Below are positions 45,644 through 53,694 of a stretch of DNA of 64,000 bases, one piece after another (the first letter of the stretch is position 1; each line of letters starts with the position of its first letter). Both the position numbers and the translations under genes were made by a program. This DNA is from Colwellia sp. Arc7-635 (GTDB taxonomy: Bacteria; Pseudomonadota; Gammaproteobacteria; Enterobacterales; Alteromonadaceae): positions 3,348,001-3,412,000 of the forward strand of contig NZ_CP034660.1 in NCBI RefSeq assembly GCF_003971255.1. Direction: 5' to 3'. Under the pieces are notes generated by a model, which did no database searches, was not told where the DNA came from, and saw only the letters and a list, made by a program, of their open reading frames with translations.

Positions 45644-45647
45644 TTTT
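45374..45647. repeat. 3'-end segment of the RAYT element, first copy
   Basis: Spans the last 16 codons of the transposase and the downstream region to GTGTCCGTTTTAATTTTT. It is repeated with a few changes at 45825-46097. Confidence 0.8.
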
Positions 45648-45658
45648 ACCGCTTCCTA

Positions 45659-45733
45659 TGAAATTAAGAGGACACTCATCGTAAATATTGCGCGTGGCAT
45701 CAGCGCTAATTTAGAGTGAGTGTCCGTTTAAAT
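45659..45733. repeat. Mini-element with both RAYT-type ends
   Basis: GAAATTAAGAGGACACTCAT at the left and TTAGAGTGAGTGTCCGTTTA at the right, only 75 bp in all. It looks like a miniature copy of the RAYT element lacking the gene. Confidence 0.7.
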
Positions 45734-45786
45734 TATATTGCGCGAGACTCAAGATGAGTTTTTATTGAATATCGATATCGGTATCT

Positions 45787-45813
45787 GCGCTAATTTAGAG
45801 TGAGTGTCCGTTT
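45787..45813. repeat. Solitary RAYT-type right end
   Basis: GCGCTAATTTAGAGTGAGTG followed by TCCGTTT, the third of four such ends in 480 bp. GCGCGAGACTCAAGATGAG upstream of it is a variant of the GCGCGTGACTCTAGATAAG seen in the other copies. Confidence 0.65.
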
Positions 45814-45824
45814 AAATTTTATGT

Positions 45825-46097
45825 TCAAACGACGACAGAATTTGAGTCATTGCAATACACTCTTTAGTTGAAGCAATTCTCAACTACCCAAAACAACGTA
45901 AACGTTTAATCAGACACTATCTGAGAATAGCGATGGCTGAAGCATGAGAGCTTGAGGCTAAATAGAGTAAAAAAGTGTGTTTATCGGTCCTCAGTGCTAT
46001 CAAACATCAATATCGCGCGTGACCTTAGATAAGTTGTGATTCAATAAATATATTGGCATCAGCGCTAATTTAAAGTGAGTGTCCGTTTTAATTTTTT
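45825..46097. repeat. 3'-end segment of the RAYT element, second copy
   Basis: Repeats 45374-45647 (from TCAAACGACGACAG to GTGTCCGTTTTAATTTTT) with scattered substitutions, including the stop codon region of the transposase. Tandem duplication or insertion of a second, truncated element would explain it. No intact gene. Confidence 0.8.
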
Positions 46098-46113
46098 TTG
46101 TTATATAACTTTT

Positions 46114-46341
46114 TTACGAACTAAACAAATCAGTAAACTTACACAATCCGAATAAAACAGCACCGGTAATAAATATATGAAACTTATACTGTATCAATGA
46201 GAATGAATCGCTAGAAACTAATTTTAAATAGGACTCCTGGTTCGAATTAGTAAACAAATCTACAGGTAAAAATTCAGCTAAAAACATAAGTACTAATAAT
46301 ACTATTAGAATGCAGCTTATTATAAAAATTAATTTTGACAC
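46114..46341 (-). CDS. Small membrane protein (array 2 cassette)
   Basis: 75 aa from GTG at 46341. Two hydrophobic segments: LIFIISCILIVLLVLMFLAEF and YKFHIFITGAVLFGL. Follows an attC site in cassette orientation. Only a weak GAG upstream serves as RBS. No family recognised. Confidence 0.5.
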   Translation of the reverse strand: MSKLIFIISCILIVLLVLMFLAEFLPVDLFTNSNQESYLKLVSSDSFSLIQYKFHIFITGAVLFGLCKFTDLFSS

Positions 46342-46359
46342 TACTCAACCCTGATAGTT

Positions 46360-46458
46360 ATATAACGCCTTACTAAGCGGCGAGAAATAGTTGGCTAAAA
46401 TGTGCGAGGAACGAGTGCTAGCCAACTGTTTAGCGTCCGTTTGAGTAACTTGTTAGCA
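46360..46458 (-). other. attC recombination site (array 2, third)
   Basis: On the minus strand the left core is TGCTAAC and the right core GTTATAT. The arms AACAGTTGGCTAGC and GCTAGCCAACT-type sequences pair around a GTTCCTCGCACATT loop. About 99 bp. It begins two bases after the preceding cassette gene. Confidence 0.82.
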
Positions 46459-46460
46459 GA

Positions 46461-46994
46461 CTATTTTGCCTTAGACAAAGTAACTTCTTGATCTAAGATA
46501 CTAAAATCCCAATAAGTAAAGTTTTCCCTCAGTGCGAAACCATCTAGATTTTCTTCCCAAGTAAAATCAGTAGCTATGCCATTCCACTTGACGTTGTAAT
46601 TAAGTGCACTGCCTTTCTCATTACATTTCAACGTTTTATAATCTCCATTGGAGTGTTTTTTTGAACTTGTAATTTCTTTGTTTGATTTACATTCAGTCAT
46701 GAATTGTACTTTAGCACTAAGGCTATAATCATCATTTTTGTAAGCATAAATTACATACTTTTTATCTAAATTAACCTTCCTAAGCACGGTTTTACTTTCA
46801 TCGTTAATTTTTCTAAATTGAACACGATCATACTTGTCGTGCCAATCCCATTTTTTTTCTGTAGCGTAAGACAACTCAAAATCATCTTTCTTTTTTTGTT
46901 CATACTCATCATAGAAGTAATACCCGGCTCCTGCGACGAGGAGTAGAAGCAAAGTTGCAAGAGCAAATTTCAATAACTTTTTGATTAAGTTCAC
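46461..46994 (-). CDS. Hypothetical bitopic membrane protein (array 2 cassette)
   Basis: 177 aa. One N-terminal transmembrane helix (FALATLLLLLVAGAGYYFY) is followed by a charged, beta-rich domain with two Cys (FMTECKSNK, TLKCNEKGS), likely periplasmic and disulfide-bonded. The RBS AGGAC lies upstream of the ATG. I do not recognise the family. Confidence 0.65.
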   Translation of the reverse strand: MNLIKKLLKFALATLLLLLVAGAGYYFYDEYEQKKKDDFELSYATEKKWDWHDKYDRVQFRKINDESKTVLRKVNLDKKYVIYAYKNDDYSLSAKVQFMTECKSNKEITSSKKHSNGDYKTLKCNEKGSALNYNVKWNGIATDFTWEENLDGFALRENFTYWDFSILDQEVTLSKAK

Positions 46995-47012
46995 GACAAG
47001 TCCTTTTTAGAC

Positions 47013-47114
47013 TGCTAACGCCGTTTTAAGCGGCAAATTGCAGTTGGCTAAAATAAGTGAGGCACGAACAAAAAGCCAACTGTAATTTGTCCGACTTGAA
47101 AACCCTTGTTATAT
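47013..47114 (-). other. attC recombination site (array 2, second)
   Basis: 102 bp. Read on the minus strand it starts ATATAACAAGGGTTTTCAAG and ends with AAAACGGCGTTAGCA. Over its length it differs from attC site 1 (16798-16899) in only a few bases, mainly in the outer cores. Confidence 0.88.
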
Positions 47115-47120
47115 GCCGGT

Positions 47121-47423
47121 TTACTCGAATGCTAGTTTGTAAATAGCAAGCAAAGGTAATACAACAGCCCAGATAAATAAAATAAACGGGACAATTACAC
47201 CCCATGTGCCTTTAACTTCTTGAGGTTCGGTTTGCTCCCAATCTTGATCAGATAATGCAACCACACCAAAATCACTTTGAAATCTATCAGCAACTTCAAC
47301 GCATTCATTTTCGAGAGCATCATCAATTGCTTGTTTTAAAGCCAGTAACCCCTCTCTGTTGCCTACAATCGAGTCATCCCAAGCTTCGTCATCATATATT
47401 TTAACCCATGGCTGATTATTCAC
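47121..47423 (-). CDS. Hypothetical small membrane-anchored protein (array 2 cassette)
   Basis: 100 aa starting MNNQPWVKIYDDEAWDDSIV. An acidic soluble part of about 70 residues (NREGLLALKQAIDDALENEC, FGVVALSDQDWEQTEP) precedes one C-terminal helix (WGVIVPFILFIWAVVLPLLAIY). It could be a tail-anchored regulator or an immunity-type protein, but nothing confirms this. Single-gene cassette between two attC sites. Confidence 0.6.
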   Translation of the reverse strand: MNNQPWVKIYDDEAWDDSIVGNREGLLALKQAIDDALENECVEVADRFQSDFGVVALSDQDWEQTEPQEVKGTWGVIVPFILFIWAVVLPLLAIYKLAFE

Positions 47424-47439
47424 TCGAAAATCCTTTAGG

Positions 47440-47541
47440 CATATAACGCCCCACTAAGAGGCAAATAATAGTTGGTTAAAATGTGAAGCGAAGCGGAACC
47501 TAGCCAACTGTTATTTGTCCTGCTTGAGTGACTTGTTATGT
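47440..47541 (-). other. attC recombination site (array 2, first)
   Basis: On the minus strand the cores are ACATAAC and GTTATAT. The arms AACAGTTGGCTAGG and TAACCAACTATTATT pair around a TTCCGCTTCGCTTC loop. About 102 bp, directly downstream of the next gene. Confidence 0.85.
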
Positions 47542-47564
47542 GTAAATGTGACTCTAACATCTCA

Positions 47565-47897
47565 TTATTTTATTATGTTGTTATATGATAGAAAGACACC
47601 TAATAAAATTGGAACAAAAGACCAATATTCCATAGGTAACCAAAAAAAGGTATGTCTTTCTTTGAGCTCAACTTGTTGCATCGTTTTTGGATCAATTAAT
47701 ATTCGACCTGGTTTAGAGTTCACGAATATTCCGATACGTGCATTTACCCAAGCCGCAATACAGCATATTACGGAACTAGCTTCAGCGGAATTCAAATACT
47801 GAAGAATGAATTCATTTTTTAGAGAAACTCCAAAACCAACCAAAGATGCAAAACCTATAAGCAAGGTAATGATTCCATAACCAGTAAATACAAACAA
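47565..47897 (-). CDS. Hypothetical membrane protein (first cassette of array 2)
   Basis: 110 aa from TTG at 47897 with GGAG 8 bases upstream. Two or three hydrophobic segments (GYGIITLLIGFASLVGFGV, SSVICCIAAWVNARIGIFV, PMEYWSFVPILLGVFL). It lies between the array boundary sequence and the first attC. Function unknown. Confidence 0.55.
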   Translation of the reverse strand: MFVFTGYGIITLLIGFASLVGFGVSLKNEFILQYLNSAEASSVICCIAAWVNARIGIFVNSKPGRILIDPKTMQQVELKERHTFFWLPMEYWSFVPILLGVFLSYNNIIK

Positions 47898-47927
47898 TTA
47901 TAAACTCCTACTCGATATTGTTTTACA

Positions 47928-47944
47928 CATAACAGCTTATTACG
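47928..47944 (-). other. 17-bp boundary sequence of cassette array 2
   Basis: CGTAATAAGCTGTTATG on the minus strand, identical to 16305-16321, at the start of this array and followed by its first gene. Candidate attI remnant. Confidence 0.45.
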
Positions 47945-47946
47945 AA

Positions 47947-47978
47947 GAAAAAATCCTTATTTAAACAAGGATTTTTTC
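47947..47978. terminator. Rho-independent terminator at the outer edge of array 2
   Basis: GAAAAAATCCTT pairs perfectly with AAGGATTTTTTC around an 8-base loop, with T-runs usable in both directions. It separates the array from the ridA-like gene and would block read-through into the first cassette. Confidence 0.85.
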
Positions 47979-48232
47979 CTTCTTTCAAATTTATTTTTTA
48001 TTACAATACTGAAATATACCAAATACATCAATAAATTAGCGTGACATATTTAAGACAGCTTTACTAAGAATGAAAAATATTCCTTTTTATTGTCAGAAAC
48101 AAGGAATTCACATAACTTGGATAGATACACAGCTGTAAAAAGTTATTTTTATAAATACGGCATCTATACAATTCAAGAGTTATCATCATTAATGAAGCTT
48201 CGTAAACAATTTAAAAACAAAACAATCCCACC

Positions 48233-48670
48233 CTATTCTGAAACAATAACTGCCACTATTTCCACTTCAAGAAAATGTCCTTCTTCATATAAACGGCTCA
48301 CTTGGATGATAGAAGCACTGGGGTATTTATTTTTATTAAAAAATGATTTTCTTAATTCGGTGTGTGTTTTCATTGCCTCAATATCGGTGGTGTATATCAC
48401 TTGCTTAACAATCGCGTCACTATCAACACCATAGTCTTGTAATATTTTATTCGCGTATTGATAAATTTCTTCAATTTGTGCTGCAAAGCTCGTTTTGTCA
48501 CTGGCGATGCCTGAGATATAAAGCGTATTGCCAACCTTTACTACTTGAGAATAACCATAGTCATTTTCCCAGGCATAATAATTTTTTCGCTCTATTGTTG
48601 GTGCTGTAGAGCAAGCGGTAAGTATGAGCACGCCAGCAGTCATCAATATCGATTTTAGAGACAATGTCAT
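48233..48670 (-). CDS. RidA/YjgF-like lipoprotein
   Basis: 145 aa. The N-terminus SILMTAGVLILTAC-STA is a lipoprotein signal, unusual for this normally cytoplasmic family. The RidA core follows: YSQVVKVGNTLYISGIAS, IYQYANKILQDYGVDSDAIVK and a C-terminal EVEIVAVIV. The Arg of the family's imine-binding site (before FL-VEI) is not obvious here: the segment reads YEEGHFLEVEIVAV. Enamine deaminase activity is therefore doubtful; an extracytoplasmic ligand-binding role is possible. Confidence 0.75.
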   Translation of the reverse strand: MTLSLKSILMTAGVLILTACSTAPTIERKNYYAWENDYGYSQVVKVGNTLYISGIASDKTSFAAQIEEIYQYANKILQDYGVDSDAIVKQVIYTTDIEAMKTHTELRKSFFNKNKYPSASIIQVSRLYEEGHFLEVEIVAVIVSE

Positions 48671-48774
48671 GAAAGAGCCTTGTCGTTTTGGTTTTGGGAA
48701 TGGGTTTAACTTTCAGTGCTTAGATCTCAAAGCATCGTATGATTAAGAAAAAGCGCTAACACTTTAGGTTATTA

Positions 48775-48810
48775 ATAAATTAGCGCTCAATGCATTGAGC
48801 GCTAATTTAT
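48775..48810. terminator. 36-bp perfect palindrome, probable terminator
   Basis: AATAAATTAGCGCTCAAT is followed directly by a half that completes a perfect palindrome. It lies between two genes on the same strand, 22 bases after the stop of the SnoaL-like gene on the minus strand. The A/T-rich outer part could act as a T-tract. Confidence 0.6.
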
Positions 48811-48831
48811 CTAACTGTTTTATTCGTGGCT

Positions 48832-49299
48832 CTATTCGTGATATTTGCGAATGACGGCAACTTTACCGTCTTCGATTTCTAATACTTCCATCATGGTTCG
48901 AGTATAAGAAAGAGCTTGCTTACTCTCTGGGTGAATACCTTCAGCGCTATTTTTATAGCGAATAGCGATTGCTGAGTGGTTAAAAACGAAGACATTTAAT
49001 AGCTCGGCGTTATATTTGCTATGGGCGCCTAAATAAAAGGTCATCCCCTTACGCATTTGCTGCTTGCCATCTTTTAGACGTGAGTCGTCTGTTACATAAG
49101 GCAAATGAGAGTGACCAATATCATCAGTCAGTAATGCTAAATACCGCTCAAGGTCTTGCTCTGTCGCGTTAGGTGCTTGTGTCGCAATCATAATATCAAA
49201 ATATTGCTGAGCAAATTCATTCAAGTCAATTTTTGACTCGTTAGCTAAAGCCGCTGTTGAGATTAAAAAACAACAGATCATTGATAGCAATTTCTTCAT
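48832..49299 (-). CDS. SnoaL/NTF2-like secreted protein
   Basis: 155 aa with signal peptide (LLSMICCFLISTAALA-N). The small alpha+beta domain (FAQQYFDIMIATQ, LERYLALLTDDIGHSHLPYV, GMTFYLGAHSKYNAELLNV, AIAIRYKN, MMEVLEIEDGKVAVIRKYHE) follows the SnoaL/NTF2-like fold. Likely periplasmic; activity not predictable. Confidence 0.75.
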   Translation of the reverse strand: MKKLLSMICCFLISTAALANESKIDLNEFAQQYFDIMIATQAPNATEQDLERYLALLTDDIGHSHLPYVTDDSRLKDGKQQMRKGMTFYLGAHSKYNAELLNVFVFNHSAIAIRYKNSAEGIHPESKQALSYTRTMMEVLEIEDGKVAVIRKYHE

Positions 49300-49485
49300 A
49301 TATAACTCCCTGTAAAATAATTAAAATATCATTTGAACTTGAACAATGAATATCAGCTAAAACATTACAACAATCAAGTCTTAGTTTTGTTCATCAGGGC
49401 TCATTTCCTCAGTTTACTCATCAACGTTTTTCAATGGCCGCTAAAATTAAGGCTAAAAAAGCTCTAAGTAAAAATGAGGCATAAA

Positions 49486-49532
49486 AAAATCAGACTTGGT
49501 TTAACCGCAAAGCGATGACCAAGGCTGATTTT
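49486..49532 (-). terminator. Terminator downstream of dps
   Basis: AAAAATCAGACTTGGT pairs with ACCAAGGCTGATTTT around a 16-base loop. It lies about 100 bases after the dps stop in the direction of transcription, and T residues follow on the minus strand. Confidence 0.7.
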
Positions 49533-49635
49533 ATTTATTTAATTAATTACTCGTTAACTATCTTATTAGCTATGTCACTAGCTATGCCGTTAAATAAGCC
49601 ATTAATGATTCAATTAACGATGGCAGTAAGCAATG

Positions 49636-50106
49636 TTACTTTTTAGTCGCTCTTAACATCCATGCGGTTTTTTCGTGTATACGCATACGATCCGACACTA
49701 AAGAGGCTGTTGACTCGTCGTCAGCACCTTGCGCTATTTTTAACACTTCTCGAGAAGTTTTGATCACTTGTTCGTGACCTTTAGTTAGTATCGCAACCAT
49801 TTCAGATGAACTTGGTACGCCGTCTACTTCTTTAATTGAACTGAGTTTAGCGAATTCTTTATAAGTTCCAGGCGCTGGCACGTCAAGCGTTCTAATACGT
49901 TCTGCAATATCATCAACTGCAATCGCTAATTCGGTGTAATGCTCTTCAAACATTAAGTGTAATTCACGAAATTGTAAGCCTGTGACATTCCAGTGAAAGT
50001 TATGCGTTTGTAAATATAACGTATAAGAATCTGCTAAAAGTCTCTTTAAACCGTCTGAGATTTCTGTTCTGTTTGCTTTGCTAATACCAATATCTATATC
50101 AGTCAT
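49636..50106 (-). CDS. dps: Dps family DNA-binding ferritin-like protein
   Basis: 156 aa. The ferroxidase segment [24 protein letters not shown] and [12 protein letters not shown] holds the His, Asp and Glu ligands typical of Dps. A dodecamer stores iron and protects DNA from peroxide. The standard ATG is preceded by AGGAAA. Repeat copy B starts 28 bases upstream and may have altered the promoter. Confidence 0.92.
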   Translation of the reverse strand: MTDIDIGISKANRTEISDGLKRLLADSYTLYLQTHNFHWNVTGLQFRELHLMFEEHYTELAIAVDDIAERIRTLDVPAPGTYKEFAKLSSIKEVDGVPSSSEMVAILTKGHEQVIKTSREVLKIAQGADDESTASLVSDRMRIHEKTAWMLRATKK

Positions 50107-50133
50107 TTTCTTTCCTCATGTTTAAAGTGTTGA

Positions 50134-50399
50134 TATACCCAAACCACTTGAAGATGGAGTTTCAGAGCTAAGCTAGGAAATCAGGTCAAGGCGCAGCACG
50201 AAGACAATGGTTATTCCCTTATCAAGTGCTGCAACGCGGAGCTGGTTTTCTAGCTTAGCTCCCTTCGGGCAAGGCGATAAAGGGTCATCTCCGGCGTTAT
50301 TGATTTCGACAATGGAACAACCATTCTCTTCAATCAATGCCTTGGTGCTAACCCTTTTTCGACTTGCTGAATCCTGCATCTTCAAGTGGCTTGGGTATA
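50134..50399. repeat. 266-bp inverted-repeat element, copy B
   Basis: TATACCCAAACCACTTGAAG at the left and the matching CTTCAAGTGGCTTGGGTATA at the right form a 22-bp terminal inverted repeat. The interior shares GGCGCAGCACGAAGAC, TCATCTCCGGCGTTATTG and CAATGCCTTGGTGCTAACCC with copies A and C. The reading frames in it are not conserved as protein. Confidence 0.85.
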
Positions 50400-51102
50400 A
50401 ATAATCATCAGACTGTAATTTTCGTTTCATTTGAAAATACAGTCGTCATATTTTGAAATAATCGCTTATAAAATTATACAGAGGTTGTCTTCATCTATTA
50501 GGTTAAACAGTCATTTTCTTGATCTAAAACACTAACAAGTCATGTTTTATCACTTACCAATGTAACTAAATAATTAATCAACTTTACCCTACATTTCTGG
50601 CTATTTAGATTCAAGGTTAATACCACCAACAAAGTCATCAAGGTGGCGTTAATTAATTTTTAAACAATAACTTACCTAATATTAGCCTTAACTTTAACCT
50701 CAACGAAAATTTTTAAGCTTAGGCTTCAACCTATATGATAGACATATAGCTATTTTATAAAAAATCAAGGCTGTGGAACTTATCAGTATCATTAAAATGC
50801 TTAAATAATTTTAAAATGTCATCTGTCGTACACTAAATAATAATCAAAGTGCTTTAATGACTTTTACCAATAAATAAGTGTCTAACAAAATAAACCAAGT
50901 ATCCGCACCAAGGCCTGAACATTTCATTTAAAAGCCTACTTTTATACGTAGATATTTAAAAAAAGTTCACTATTAATCTCACTATCATGACTTGTAACGA
51001 TAACGTCGTTTAATATGATTTAGTTGGTCAGGGGAAAGGAATTAAAGAGCCAGCTTGCTATAGCATATAGCTTAGTTAGGTGTTCGAACTAGCAGATACT
51101 TA
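50400..51102. other. Gene-free AT-rich spacer between two repeat copies
   Basis: About 700 bp with no credible gene, RNA or repeat. Copies B and C of the 266-bp element flank it in the same orientation, so recombination between them would delete this stretch. Confidence 0.5.
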
Positions 51103-51417
51103 TATACCCAAACCACTTGAAGATGCCGTTTCAGAGCTAAGCTAGGAAATCAGATCAAGGCGCAGCACGAAGACAATGGTTATTCCCTTATCAAGTGTTG
51201 CACAGCTTTTTTGCTCCAGACAAAAGCTAAGTACATACATCCATGTATGCAACGCGGAGCTGGTTTTCTAGCTTAGCTCCCTTTGGGCAAGGCGATAAAG
51301 GGGCATCTCCGGCGTTATTGATTTCGACAATGGAACAACCATTATCTTCAATCAATGCCTTGGTGCTAACCCTTTCTCGACTTGCTGAATCCTGCAGCTT
51401 CAAGTGGCTTGGGTATA
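51103..51417. repeat. 266-bp inverted-repeat element, copy C, with a 49-bp insertion
   Basis: Same ends and interior as copy B but 315 bp long. A 49-bp insert (51201-51249, starting CACAGCTTTTTTGCTCC) interrupts the sequence TTG^CAACGCGG. The insert contains a TTTTGCTCC...-type word and ACATACATCCATGTATG, an imperfect hairpin. Confidence 0.85.
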
Positions 51418-51457
51418 TATACCTAGTCAGCTGTCACTAACTAGGTATAAAATCTGG

Positions 51458-51958
51458 CTAAGCTGGGATCATGGTATCAGGCATTTTTACTGCGATTACC
51501 GTGCCTTTAGCGCAAATAACATTGTTTGCTGATACCGTTATTTCGACAACGACTTTTTTGGCTTTTACTTCAGTAAAAGTACCGATAAGTTCAAGCTCTA
51601 CACCCATCGGTGTTGGCGCTAAATAACTAACATTTAACGCAGCAGTTACAAAGCGCAATGCCGGAGCACTGCCCATAGCTCGATCCTCTTGACGATAAGC
51701 CATAGCTGAAGCGCTGCCCGTACCATGACAATCAATAATAGAAGCTATTAAGCCGCCATATACAAAGCCCGGTATAGCGGTGTGACAAGGCTCAGGGTTA
51801 AAGTGTGCAATGGTTTTTTCAGCTGTTTCAGTGCTTATTTTACCTTGCTCGGTATGCCAATAACTTTTCAGTTGATGGCCGTCATTATTATTTTTACCGC
51901 ATCCATAGCAATGGCTGAGTTCTTCGGGATAACAATCTTGAAAAGCGGTTTGGTTCAC
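51458..51958 (-). CDS. PaaI-type hotdog thioesterase
   Basis: 166 aa from GTG at 51958, which has AAGGAA 7 bases upstream; the open frame continues to 52033 through a low-complexity TTTTAG-type repeat and is unlikely to be translated. Typical segments: HCYGCGKNNNDGHQLKS, HTAIPGFVYGGLIASIIDCHGTG and LRFVTAALNVSYLAPTP, with the hotdog catalytic region around GFVYGG. It would hydrolyse an acyl- or aryl-CoA made by the neighbouring ligases. Confidence 0.8.
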   Translation of the reverse strand: MNQTAFQDCYPEELSHCYGCGKNNNDGHQLKSYWHTEQGKISTETAEKTIAHFNPEPCHTAIPGFVYGGLIASIIDCHGTGSASAMAYRQEDRAMGSAPALRFVTAALNVSYLAPTPMGVELELIGTFTEVKAKKVVVEITVSANNVICAKGTVIAVKMPDTMIPA

Positions 51959-52066
51959 GGATATTTCCTTATCTTTAATATGTTTAGTTCTAACTCTGGT
52001 TTTAGTTCTATTTTTAGTTTTAGCGCTAATCATGATGCTGATTAGAATCTTCGTTGCTAAACTAGC

Positions 52067-53341
52067 CTAACCAATCACTCTTTGATCATCAATAACTTTA
52101 CCGTCATCAGGTAAGCTACCACGCGCGACGAGCTCAACACTGCCATTAAGCTTAGTGAACTGCTTTAAAGCATCCGCTAGCTGATTGAGTAATTGCTTTT
52201 TATCCGTATCAGTCAATATTGCCGCAGCATTGTCTTCACCAAGCTCACATTGTAAATGCATTTTATCTTGGTGATCTTGTTGGGTTACCGTTAAGCGCGC
52301 TTTCGGGAAACAATCAGCAATCAGTCGTACACGTTCAACTTGCTCTGGGTGGACAAACATCCCTTTTACTTTTGTGGTTTGATCCGCACGCCCTAACCAA
52401 CCTTTAATACGCATGTTAGTTCTACCACAAGCACTTTTACCCACTTTAACAGCCGATAAGTCACCTGTAGCAAAACGAATTAAGGGGTAATCGGCATTAA
52501 AACTTGTTACAACCACTTCACCTATTTCACCGTCAGCAACGGGGGTTAAACTGCCTGGGCGCACAATTTCAACAATAAGGTTTTCGCTGATAATTAAACC
52601 GTCATCTGCGATGCTTTCATAGCCAATCAAACCTACGTCAGCGCTGGCATAAGCTTGCAACACATTAATACCAGCATTCTTAAACTCTTCACGCAGGCCT
52701 TTGGGCAAAGCTTCACCGGTGACTAGCGCTTTTTTAACACTACTGATATCACGATTTTGCTCTTTTGCTTTATTTAACAGTATTTTTAAAAACGATGGTG
52801 TACCGCAATAACCTTGCGGCTTTAAGTCTTCAATAATATCGAGTTGTTGCTCTGTTTGCCCAGGTCCAGCAGGAATAACCATACAACCACAAGCACGTGC
52901 CCCAGAATCAAGAATAAAGCCGCCTGGCGTTAAGTGATACGACAAACAGTTTTGCACTAAATCGCCCGCTACAAAGCCCGCGGCGTAAAAAGCTTGCCCC
53001 ATGCGCCACCAATCTTCTTGGCAACTTTCAGGATCATAGATAGGCCCTGGTGATTGAAAAATACGATGAATATTGCCATTACGACTATTTATGCCAGCAA
53101 AGGGTGGGCGGCGTTTTTGTAATGCGATAAGTTCAGACTTGCGCGTGATAGGTAATTTCGCAAGCTGTGCTCTAGAGTTGATAGTTGAAGCATCAGTGAC
53201 GCCATGAATGCCAGCGAATAGCTCTTGATAATGGAGACTGTTTTTTTCAACATCGGCAATAAATTGCGGTAATTTAGCAAATAATGATTGCTCTCTAGCT
53301 TGGGGATCTTGCTGTTCATTAGAATGATAATATTTAGTCAT
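52067..53341 (-). CDS. PaaK-like phenylacetate-CoA ligase family protein
   Basis: 424 aa from ATG at 53341 (MTKYYHSNEQQDPQAREQSL). Adenylate-forming enzyme of the PaaK group: ARACGCMVIPAGPGQTEQQL, YCGTPSFLKILL, ALVTGEALPKGLREEF, YASADVGLIGYES, FATGDLSAV and GRADQTTKVKGMFVHPEQV. It activates an aromatic or related carboxylic acid with ATP and CoA. It follows livF by 350 bp and precedes a thioesterase gene, suggesting one pathway. Confidence 0.82.
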   Translation of the reverse strand: MTKYYHSNEQQDPQAREQSLFAKLPQFIADVEKNSLHYQELFAGIHGVTDASTINSRAQLAKLPITRKSELIALQKRRPPFAGINSRNGNIHRIFQSPGPIYDPESCQEDWWRMGQAFYAAGFVAGDLVQNCLSYHLTPGGFILDSGARACGCMVIPAGPGQTEQQLDIIEDLKPQGYCGTPSFLKILLNKAKEQNRDISSVKKALVTGEALPKGLREEFKNAGINVLQAYASADVGLIGYESIADDGLIISENLIVEIVRPGSLTPVADGEIGEVVVTSFNADYPLIRFATGDLSAVKVGKSACGRTNMRIKGWLGRADQTTKVKGMFVHPEQVERVRLIADCFPKARLTVTQQDHQDKMHLQCELGEDNAAAILTDTDKKQLLNQLADALKQFTKLNGSVELVARGSLPDDGKVIDDQRVIG

Positions 53342-53481
53342 AATGGCTCTACTATTTATTCGAAAGCTTAATTTGTTCAAAGCTTAATTAATTCGAAAAC
53401 ATAATTTATTCGAAACATAATGGGAAATAGCTCTACAATCGTTAATCGCTATTCAAAAAATCTATTTAAAGCTGAGTACTA

Positions 53482-53521
53482 AATTGAGTGTTAAGTTGAG
53501 TGTTAAGTTGAGTACTCAGTT
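53482..53521. repeat. 12-bp tandem repeat in the livF-ligase spacer
   Basis: About three units of TTGAGTGTTAAG, the last ending TTGAGTACTCAG. Near 53370-53420 a second short family (AATTCGAAAACATAATTTAT type) is also present. The rest of the 350-bp spacer shows no gene. Confidence 0.6.
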
Positions 53522-53694
53522 GGTTAAGTAAAAATCGATTAAGTTCAGCTAAAGCCCAATATCAAATGGAGTTAAACACTAAAAACATTGAAAAATAACT
53601 CGCTAGCAATTGCTCACAAGCAAATCATTATTTAGGTCATCACCAAGGTAGACATTAAGCTTTATTAACAATATTTTGAATTAACTTATTAGGG

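Noticed and set aside
42511-46097. Repeats in the second accessory region as a possible CRISPR array
   Set aside because: Repeat lengths and spacings are irregular, the copies are partial, and no cas gene is present; they fit RAYT-associated ends and attC sites.
47515-47802. 95-codon open frame on the plus strand
   Set aside because: Antisense to the first cassette gene of array 2 and running through attC sequence, where cassette genes are read in the other direction.
16300-48000. Search for an integron integrase gene near either array
   Set aside because: No tyrosine-recombinase frame of about 320 residues exists in the window; the only recombinases are the IS110-type and Y1-type transposases.
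48090-48434. 114-codon open frame on the plus strand
   Set aside because: Half of it is antisense to the RidA-like gene, it has no clear RBS and its sequence is not protein-like beyond the overlap.
50173-51440. Open frames inside the 266-bp repeat copies (50173-50430, 50207-50404, 51243-51440)
   Set aside because: They depend on sequence shared by all copies of a non-coding inverted-repeat element; the frames differ between copies and one is created by an insertion.
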